Assembly: GCA_022749755.1 (NCBI GenBank)
Contig: CM040446.1
Location: forward strand, 15,214,367 to 15,278,366
Direction of reading: 5' to 3'
DNA length: 64,000 nucleotides
Source of the DNA: Azadirachta indica
Taxonomy: Eukaryota > Streptophyta > Magnoliopsida > Sapindales > Meliaceae
Shown in pieces: positions 55,978-64,000 of the stretch. A model generated the notes under the pieces. That model ran no database searches and was not told the DNA's origin. It worked only from the letters and a program-made list of their open reading frames with translations. Position 1 is the stretch's first letter, and every line of letters begins with the position of its first letter. The translations under genes and the position numbers were made by a program.

Positions 55978-56040
55978 ATTGTGTTTCGTACTATATATAT
56001 ATATAATTGTGTTTCGTACTATATATATATATATATATAT
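55978..56040 (+). repeat. Duplicated segment with (AT)n tails
   Basis: The unit attgtgtttcgtact followed by an AT run occurs twice head to tail, the second with a longer AT run. It lies beyond the 3' end of PNSB3. Confidence 0.85.
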
Positions 56041-56180
56041 TAAAACCCACGATTTAAACTTTTACCGGTAAACAGTGATAGGCGTACAAAAAATATACAT
56101 GTATCACAAATTTGAAATTGGTTGCTGCAAATCCAGTGATGTGAGTAGAGCTTCGGCGTTGTGTACTGCTAGGCTCCTCA

Positions 56181-56450
56181 TCACTTCTTCCACTGGGGCA
56201 ACCTCTGAACCACAACCTTTAAACAACAATACAAAGAGAGAGATCTATTACTTATATTTATCACGTGATGACAGGAATTTTACTTGAGTTGCTTAAACTA
56301 TAAGATTCTGAAGAAAAATTTTTAGGGTGTACCAGATAATCCTGTGCTTTCTTTCAACCATAAAAAGACTTTGTAATTATCTGGGATATCGATGTTTTCT
56401 TCATCTCAATGTTTAAGTAAAAGTGTTAAGCAGGCAATCATCTTTTGTTC

Positions 56451-56498
<48 letters not shown>

Positions 56499-58422
56499 GA
56501 TGCAAGTCATTTAACGGCATGCATATAATTAAAATGTAGAAAATGTTTCTTTGCATCAGAGCTAAGTCATTACTGCTGCAGAAGGACTTTCTATCTGCTG
56601 TATTTATCCTATGATTCATTTAGGCACGAATTTTGTTGACATGACTGGAATTAGTGAATCATATCTCCTTTTTTTTTTTTTTTTTTTTTTGCTTTGTTTT
56701 GAAAGGAACAAAGAACTGAGGCCGCATCTTATATGCTGGACTCAGTACTCTAGATGAGAAACAAATAAAAGGACTATTGTATTTTGAATCACAACAGCTA
56801 CAGTGTTTGCACTTAGTAGCTAATATTTACCAACCACCCACCCACCCACACCCACAGCAGTTATGGAGTAAAAGAATGGATCCTGTAGGATTCCCGATAA
56901 ATACTTCAATTTCTTCTGGAAGCAAATCATCCGCTTTTCACGTTCCATGAATAGCTGGGACATTGAGGAATATCCAGAAAGGCATTTAGGAAATTGGTTT
57001 GATTCTGTATATGTTCATTTTATTTGAAGAAAGGAAGAATCCCAAAGAATCTTTCTTTTAGTTGAGTCTGTCTTTGATTAATAACGTGTGACATTCCGAG
57101 TCCTCATTACTAATTGAACCGAAAAGCATACACTTAATCTAGTATTTATGGTGTACATAGCAAAATTTTAAGCACTTCTACAATAAAACACTAATAGATG
57201 AAGAAGAAATAACATTTTTGCAGCATACCTTTCCGGAATTTTCTTTATTTCCCACAATAGTTTGACAAGCAAGTCTCCAAGATTCAGGTTTCTGCACCTT
57301 AAAACCACAGCTAAATACAACAACTTTCCAAAAGTGCCATCTTAAGGAATTTCTTCATATCAAACTCAGGCAAATACCACCACAACAATACCTCACATAA
57401 TGCAACTAAAATTAGCTTTATTGAACATGAATAAGCTATCAAATCTTTTTCTCTTTTATCAACTAATGTTATAAATATAAGCATATTCAACTTCTCAGGA
57501 GAAGTAGGTATCAACATTAATAATCTGCAGGTTGAAAATCTACACTTTTTGTTCCCATACAAAGAATAAGAGAGAAAATGAGCTTGCCTTTTTCAGATAC
57601 CGGAATTCGGTATTTGTTCTCTCACTCAAAAGATCCTTTCCATCAATTATCTGCCACAAAAGAGGAAGCTGCCTTCCATTACAAAACACGAACACCACAT
57701 TGATTCCAGGACCGAAATTATATTTGTAACTGCAGTACTTCTTTTTTAACTTATAAAATACAACAACTAATATATTTGATAAACACAGTCTTTCAATTTG
57801 CAGCTAATATTTACCCAAAAAAGGAAAACAAAATATGATACCTCAACAATGCAAGTTCCACAGCTTCCGCCGCCACCACAGTTCATCACCTTCCCCTAGT
57901 GAATAACACATCCAAGTCCATTTGTAAATAACAGTGAAGAAAAGAGACCGCTTTTAAGTTAAAACAACACAGTATGAAACGATAACGTTTTAATATAATA
58001 TGAAGTTATTTACGTATGCAGCGTAGAGCTCAATCTTGTTATCTAACATGATGTTCCTCAGCAGCTTCTCTCCACTAATCGCTTTAGCTCTATCCACGGG
58101 ATACGATCCATCGTTTCCTGCTTTCGGCTGCACTCAAAATCACAAAAGCTCAAAACTTTTTATAACTCTAAACAAGAATTTAACAATTACAATTTAAGAA
58201 TGAGACACATATTGGAGTATGCAATGAAGTTTACAGATTACAGACCCCAATGAATTCGAGCTCAATTTCGGCCTTTTCCGGTGAAGCTTCCGGCAAATTC
58301 ACGGCGAATGACAGAAAACCGGGTCTCTCTTTGGGCCTCAAGTTACACCTGCCCTTGCTCAAGCAGAATTCTGGTTGATGTTGTGACACTTGTATGGCGC
58401 TGAATTTTAGGAGGGTAACCAT
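56181..58422 (-). CDS. PNSB3: PNSB3 (NDF4), 2Fe-2S ferredoxin-like subunit of photosynthetic NDH
   Basis: Six exons: 58422-58246, 58127-58014, 57895-57842, 57650-57588, 57297-57229, 56216-56181; 170 residues. Residues 1-45 look like a plastid transit peptide. The mature part reads [40 protein letters not shown], then the cluster motif [15 protein letters not shown] and a later cysteine in SWRLACQT. The four cysteines fit a plant-type 2Fe-2S centre (C-x5-C-x2-C, then C). It ends [11 protein letters not shown], matching the family C terminus as I recall it. PNSB3 sits in subcomplex B of the chloroplast NDH complex, which drives cyclic electron flow. The fourth intron (57298-57587) starts with GC, and the last exon of 12 codons lies 1 kb away behind an (AT)n repeat. 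The Arabidopsis protein is about 204 residues; this one is shorter mainly at the N terminus. Confidence 0.85.
56454..56496 (+). repeat. (AT)n microsatellite in PNSB3 intron
   Basis: About 21 AT dinucleotides inside the last PNSB3 intron (56217-57228). A T22 tract follows at 56669-56690 in the same intron. Confidence 0.95.
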
Positions 58423-58561
58423 TTTCCTCTCTCTTGGAATTTTTTCTTCATCACAGCAAAACCACCTTTTTATAAGTTTCTATTAGGGGTACAATGGTAA
58501 ATTCAAACTCATCATATTTCGTCTGCAAATTTGTTTGATAATTTCGCTTCCTGACAGCAGA
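58423..58561. promoter_or_regulatory. Head-to-head promoter of PNSB3 (-) and PPR gene (+)
   Basis: Only 139 bp separate the two start codons, so both leaders and core promoters must share this stretch or overlap the neighbouring exons. A TATA-like tttttataag lies at about 58470-58479. Both products act in organelles, which would fit shared control, but that is inference. Confidence 0.7.
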
Positions 58562-60529
58562 ATGAAGTGCGCATGCTTCTTCCAGTTCGGCCGCCGCATC
58601 AGCGACCACGCTCACCTATCTCTGTACGCATCCTTTCGCAAGCACTTCTCCGACCAATCATGGCTCCCCGTTTCAGGCAACACTCTGTACTCAATCCCAA
58701 ACGAGAATTTCTCAAAAGCCGACTTCTCTATCATTTCCGACCTCCTCCGAAATCCGAACATATCGTCGGGTCCATCTCTGGAGTCTGCATTAAACCGGAC
58801 CGGTGTCGAACCGCGTCCGGCTCTGGTTCAGGCTGTATTGAAACACTTCGACCGTTCGCCTAAATTGTTGCATACTTTGTTTCTTTGGGCTGAGAACAAA
58901 GCAGGGTTTAAATCCTCTGCGACGCTGTTTAATTCTATGGTCAATGTTCTTGCTAAAGCAAAGGAGTTTGATTCTGCCTGGTCTATGGTGCACGATAAGA
59001 TCAGTGGACATGACGGACCTCATTTTGTTTCGAAGGACACGTTTGCCATTTTGATCAGACGGTATGTTCAAGCAGGTATGAAAGATACTTTGCGGTTGAA
59101 AGATTTGACTATTACGTACAATTCGAATTTGGAATTTTGTATGTTGTCTGTACTCAGATTGTTAACATTCAATTTAAATATACATTGAATAGTACTTGCT
59201 AAAGTTGGTAATTTGACATTGTGATCTGCTTAGTAATATCAAAGGAAATGTTTGAATTTACATGTGATCTGACATTTTCATGTTTTGTGATTCTTGTTGC
59301 TTAATGTGATTTGGAACTGAGTTCTTTTTCTCCTTTAACCGGATTCTTATATTTTGGAGGTTGATGCAGGTATGACACAACCTGCAATTAAGGCGTTTGA
59401 ATTTGCAAACAATTTAGAGCTAGTTAATCATTCTGATTCACGAACGAGTTTATTTGAAATTTTATTGGATTCACTTTGTAAAGAAGGGCATGTTAAGGTA
59501 GCTTCAGATTATTTTGATAAAAGGAGGGTGTTGGACCAAAGTTGGGCTCCATCAATTTGGGTCTATAACATACTACTAAATGGATGGTTTAGGTCCAAAA
59601 GACTAAAAGACGCAGAGAGATTTTGGCTGCAAATGAGAAAGGATAATGTGACCCCAAGTGTCGTAACATATGGTGTTCTTGTTGAAGGATATTGTCGGAT
59701 GTGCCGTATTGAGAGGGCAGTTGAGTTGGTGAAGGAAATGAGGAATGATGGAATCGAGCCCAATGCCATAGTGTATAATTATATAATTGATGGATTTGCA
59801 GAAGCCGGCAGGTTTGAAGAAGTGTCAAGGATGATGGAACGGTTTCTATTGTGTGAATCTGGCCCCAACATGTTCACTTACACTTCTTTGGTGAAGGGTT
59901 ATTGCAAGGCAGGCGATCTTGAAGGGGCTAGTAAGATCCTTAAGACGATGATTAGCAGGGGTTTCATCCCAACCGCTACGACCTATAATTATTTCTTTAA
60001 GTACTTCTCAAAATTCAGGAAAATTGAGGAGGCAATGAACCTTTTCACCAAGATGATTGAATCTGGGTACACTCCTGATCGGGTAACTTACCATCTCTTG
60101 TTAAAATTGTTCTGCAAGGAGGAGAGGTTGGAGTTGGCAATCCAAGTCTGCAATGAAATGAAAACCAGAGGATGTGACATGGACTTAGATGCTAGCAATA
60201 TGTTGATTGATTTGCTTTGCAGAATGCACAAGTTTGAAGAGGCTTTTGCAGAGCTTGAAGATATGATTCGCAGGGGCATAGTTCCTCAGTACCTTCCGTT
60301 CCAGAAAATGAATCATAAGTTCAAAAAATATGGAATGATTGATATGGCGGAGAAACTACAAAATTTGATGTCTTCTCTACCGCATTCAATGAAGTTGCCA
60401 GATTCATGGGGTGGAGATCAAGATGCTTCACATGCAAGGAGACGAACTATAATTCAGAAAGCTGAAACAATGTCTCGTATACTAAAGACCTCTAGAGACG
60501 CACAAAAACTCACTAGGTATAAAAGTTGA
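58562..60529 (+). CDS. P-class pentatricopeptide repeat protein (At5g11310/SOAR1-like)
   Basis: Two exons, 58562-59075 and 59370-60529, joined in phase 1; 557 residues. A basic, Phe/Arg/Ser-rich N terminus suggests organelle import, more likely mitochondrial. About ten 35-residue PPR motifs follow from residue 130 to 495; the clearest run is IWVYNILLNGWFRSKRLKDA, VVTYGVLVEGYCRMCRIERA, AIVYNYIIDGFAEAGRFEEV, MFTYTSLVKGYCKAGDLEGA, TTYNYFFKYFSKFRKIEEA and RVTYHLLLKLFCKEERLELA. There is no E, DYW or SMR domain, so it is P-class and would bind organelle RNA. A basic helical tail ends QKLTRYKS. The best guess, from its place near CYCA2, is the At5g11310 (SOAR1) group, whose Arabidopsis member acts in ABA signalling. 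Without splicing, translation would stop at 59188 after 208 residues. The start is the first ATG in frame. Confidence 0.88.
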
Positions 60530-62093
60530 CTTAAGCCTGCTGTTTCAAGTGCAAACCAGTCAAGGAAAGAAGTCAACAGAAGAGCTTAGGCGACATCCAG
60601 CTACAAATACTGAAAAGAAACTTTTAACTGCATGCAAGTGTATGATTGTTGCTATAAAGTTGGGAAAAATTTTTGGATATCTGTTGTTCAGATGTGAATT
60701 CATCAGTATGTCTATAATCTACCTCTAGGATGGCATCCAAATTAAATTGTTTCAAGTGGGTACTTTTTCTGTTTGGCTTGCTTCAAGATTTTCTTCCTTT
60801 GAACTGTCCCCCTTAATCCTTGGATGATTTACTTTTAGATGGCTCTGTTACGTGTACTTGAACAGACACTGTACATGATTTCCTATAAATTTCATGTCTT
60901 GCGTGTTGTTCCAGTTGTGGAGAAATGTAACAGGGAAAGAATAACTGTAGACTTGCAGAATCAAAATATTGAGTTGATTGTAACAAATATCGTATATATA
61001 TACACTATCAAATTGGCCTTTTACATTTTGTTATGCTCTCTATCTCTGACTTTGTTATTTGGTGGTTGATTGACTAATCGGCATTTTCTTTTATTATTCT
61101 TTTTATAAACGGGGATGTAAGAGAAACTGTGGCCATGATTATCAGGGACAAAATTCAATGATTTTCAGTTTTGCTTGATTGGGTGCTCTTACATCTATGG
61201 TGTTTGAATTTTGCCATCTTTTGTGTCAGTTACTAGGAAGTCCATTGCATTATGATTAGGAAATATGGTTAGTGAACATTTGCTCCTGAGTTCTGCAGCT
61301 GATATTTTCATTCCAGCAGATGATTATCTTGAACAACTTTCTCTGGCAGCAGATACCACCTTTAGATTTGGCATGGCTCTTTGGATTTATCTGCAATACG
61401 ATATTTCAAGAGCAGGAAAGAAATTACCAAGGAAGATGCTGAGGCAATTCCACTTGGAGGTATGCGGAAAAATGTCGAAAGCATGTGAGCTGAATGTTTC
61501 CTGTACAAAATAGATATTGGATTCCACGTCTTTCCAGTGCTATACATAGTGAATGCATTTTTAGTGGTTTCATTATATCATTCTTTGACTACGTTTTACT
61601 GTCTGTTTTTAACATGAGCTCACATCCATCATTGGAGTTGAGTATTCATTCCATCATCAGCTTTGCATATTCGCTATAGAAATTAAAATCTCTTTAAAAA
61701 TTTTTAAGTATGGGGTGTGAATTTGCAGGGAATTTGATTCAATTATATAGAGTAGACAGAATATGTGGTCCACTTGAGAATATTTGAGAAGTGCAAGAAA
61801 CACCAACCGAGCAAGCATGATGCAATCTCTCCCTTCATTCTAGATGTGACGGCATATTATTGGTGGGCTCTCGTTTCTCACAGTTAAGAAACTGTTAGAT
61901 AAATACTCATTTTTATTTTGGTAGCTAATTGAAATTGACGACTTGTCTTGGGATCATGGAACTCGATCGATCCATCGTCATAGTGGGGAATATGCATTTG
62001 AGATCAGCTAAGCTAACTAAGGTTGAGGTCAATGTTACGTTTTGATGTTTTGCTTTTACCTTCTAGATTGGTTGAGTTGAGTGGATTAGATAG

Positions 62094-62159
<66 letters not shown>
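62094..62159 (+). repeat. (ATT)22 microsatellite
   Basis: 66 bp of perfect trinucleotide repeat. It creates the poly-Leu reading frame at 62023-62331, which is an artefact. Confidence 0.97.
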
Positions 62160-62263
62160 GCAAATCTTACAAATAAAATATATGTTAAAAGGCCATGAAT
62201 ACTTTTCTCTATCTTTTTTTTATTTTATTTTTTTATTGGATTCGTTCATTTGCTTCAATGGAT

Positions 62264-62285
62264 TAGTAGTACTACTACTACTAGC

Positions 62286-62316
<31 letters not shown>
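62264..62316 (+). repeat. (ACT)/(AGT) repeat with internal inversion
   Basis: A short tagtagt, then a run of act units, then a spacer (agc), then about eleven agt units. Because ACT is the reverse complement of AGT, the stretch can fold back on itself. Confidence 0.9.
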
Positions 62317-62317
<1 letters not shown>

Positions 62318-64000
62318 CTTTTTGCGCATGATTAATCTGCAATTTGCTGATTCACTTGCTATACTTTTATGCCTGCTGGACATACCTTTTCAGTAGTACC
62401 ATATTTATATCATTGTATATATAATATTAATAGCACACATTTTGTTTTAATTGTTATATTATTACCAACTGTTAAAGTTTTTTTTTTTTTTTGGATTTTA
62501 TAATTATTTTAAATTTTTTTATTTACTTTTATTTAAATAATAATTTGATGGGAGGAATCAGCCTAAGCCGGTTGCCATTTCATCAAGGGTTCAAGTAAAT
62601 GTTTCAATTTTATAATAAGTTAAGGGCCTCGAGATATTTAAGAAGTGATTGTTTTTAATTTGAAAATTTATTAAAAATGTTTGAATATAATTAAATTAAA
62701 AATTTTTAATTTAAAGTGAATAATTAAATATTTGAATAAATTAAATATTATATTTATTATTAATATTTTTAATTTATTATTTAATATTTATATATATTTA
62801 TAATTTAATAAATTAGTTTCAAAATTTTAAATATTTAAGATAAAAATAAATATATTAATTAAATTTATATTATTGTTATATGAAGACGTCTTATAAAAAA
62901 ACAAACAGTATATAAGTAAAAATCACAATCATCTATATACAAAAGAAGGGAAAAGTCTATGAACCAAATGTCAAAAACAGTAAATATTTTATTAATAAAA
63001 TTTAAATAAAAGCAAATTCGGATGTCTGATCATAGTTTTATTTGAGTGTTAATAGTTATTTGAAATGAATTGCTTCGTTTAAAAAAACATAGAAAAAGTG
63101 ATATAATGTCATTATGATCGAGTGGACGCCCACATGTGATCATGAATATCCGAGGCAAAGTAATTATAGTCTCGAAAGCAACCTTTTTGTAATCAAAATT
63201 AACAAATTACCCTCGAATGATTATCTTTTTTTTTTTTTTTAAAAAAAATAAAAATACCATGAAATGAGACGTTCTCGTGTTTAAATTGGTGCCATCGATT
63301 ACTATTTTTATTGGTTATGTACCGAACTTATGTTGACCATTGGGGTCCTCTTTGTGTAGTTGTCTATTGTCTATCTCCCAAATAAGTTCTATTATTATTA
63401 TACTTAAACGTGGTTGTTTCAAAATGGGCATAAACAATAAACACCATCACACAAATCAATTTAAACGATTTAACAAGTCAAAACGATTCAAGTTAGATAT
63501 TATTTTTTAATTAATTCTTTTATATCTCAGACATTAATTTCCGCCTCATGTCTATACCAAATAATTAATTACTGCACACGATATTAATATCCAAAATTGA
63601 CTTTTTATTTTTCTGATATATATATATATATATACGTAGATAATTAATTAATTATATGACACATTGCTATCAAATTCAAATTATTATTAATAAAAAAACA
63701 AAAGCTAAACACGTGTGGTGGTATTGATTGCATTAAACATAAACACTCACGTTGCGGCCAGTTTTGTGCCACAAATTAAGAAATGCTTCTTCCACAAAAA
63801 GTGTTGAAGCGGTAAATAGTAGGGAGAGACAAGGGTAATTTAGTAAAAGGGGATTGGGGTGGATTACACGAAGGACAAAGTGGGAAAAATGAACGGCTAA
63901 GATTAGTGTTGAGTGATTGAGGGGAGAAGAAGAGGAATGAATGAGTGGGAGCAGTCAACAATTGTACTTGAAAAAAAGACCGAGAGAATCAATGCTCCAA

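Larger units (their letters stand above)
51851..56180. other. AT-rich intergenic region
   Basis: About 4.3 kb with no gene I can support. It contains a CT-repeat plus T-run (53757-53793), a TACACTA heptamer repeat (55438-55466) and a duplicated segment ending in AT repeats (55978-56040). One minus-strand frame (about 55160-55300, core MVWAFEGIRALTSNLASTLT) has somewhat protein-like composition, but it lacks a start context, partners or a family match. Confidence 0.5.
60530..64000. other. PPR 3' region and AT-rich right flank
   Basis: The PPR 3' UTR probably reaches about 61000. A plus-strand frame 61265-61513 (82 codons) has partly protein-like composition and a GAG-gtatgc donor-like site, but I recognise no family. 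Microsatellites lie at 62094-62159 and 62264-62316. From 62500 to 63100 the DNA is extremely AT-rich. A G-box-like cacgtg lies near 63709. No gene can be supported up to the window end. Confidence 0.5.

Noticed and set aside
56075..56287. Minus-strand frame reading [18 protein letters not shown] near 56100-56216
   Set aside because: It overlaps the last PNSB3 exon in another frame. The frame giving [11 protein letters not shown] and a stop is the real one.
56413..56619. Frame with Ile-Tyr repeats
   Set aside because: It is a translation of the (AT)n microsatellite inside a PNSB3 intron.
58535..58561. Upstream in-frame start for the PPR gene
   Set aside because: The codon at 58535 is TTG. 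The first ATG in frame is 58562, which gives a normal targeting peptide.
62023..62331. 102-residue frame with poly-Leu and poly-Val
   Set aside because: It is produced entirely by the ATT and AGT microsatellites.
1..64000. CRISPR arrays, bacterial operons, integrated viruses, tRNA or rRNA genes
   Set aside because: No spaced direct repeats, no reverse transcriptase or capsid-like frames, and no complete tRNA box A/B pair or rRNA sequence was seen by reading.

Overview
This is a eudicot plant nuclear window. The genes have many exons, AT-rich GT-AG introns and introns in their leaders, and their products are plant-specific (chloroplast import, thylakoid lumen, plastid NDH, PPR). The intergenic DNA is AT-rich with microsatellites. 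I see no bacterial, viral or organellar segment, no RNA gene and no intact transposon. The species cannot be fixed by reading. Exon structures were built by hand by following reading frames across splice sites.

Layout: TIC236 chloroplast-import protein (38-13543, minus, 3' end beyond the window edge); PsbP-domain lumenal protein, probably PPD5 (15260-19278, minus); CID5/CID6-type PAM2+CUE protein (21989-23419, plus); class B DnaJ/HSP40 (25087-27738, plus); TFIIS-central plus SPOC nuclear protein (28735-33905, minus); membrane RING-H2 E3 ligase (36074-38561, minus); PP2A B56/B' subunit (41536-44255, minus); A2-type cyclin (46650-50181, minus); PNSB3, a 2Fe-2S subunit of photosynthetic NDH (56181-58422, minus); and a P-class PPR protein (58562-60529, plus). 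About 4.3 kb of AT-rich DNA separates the cyclin from PNSB3, and about 3.5 kb follows the PPR gene.

The genes do not form a pathway. Three encode plastid proteins (TIC236, PsbP-type, PNSB3) and the rest are housekeeping regulators. From memory, most of the block matches two Arabidopsis chromosome 5 segments (At5g11300-11450 and At5g25380-25540). The window looks like the fuller ancestral gene order that was duplicated and thinned there.

No new biological system was found. The points most worth checking are a GC-AG intron and a remote 12-codon last exon in PNSB3, the 139-bp head-to-head PNSB3/PPR promoter, a 52-bp duplication abutting a PPD5 splice donor, a perfect 17-bp inverted repeat behind the PP2A gene, and a Met/Gln-rich repeat tail on the SPOC protein.
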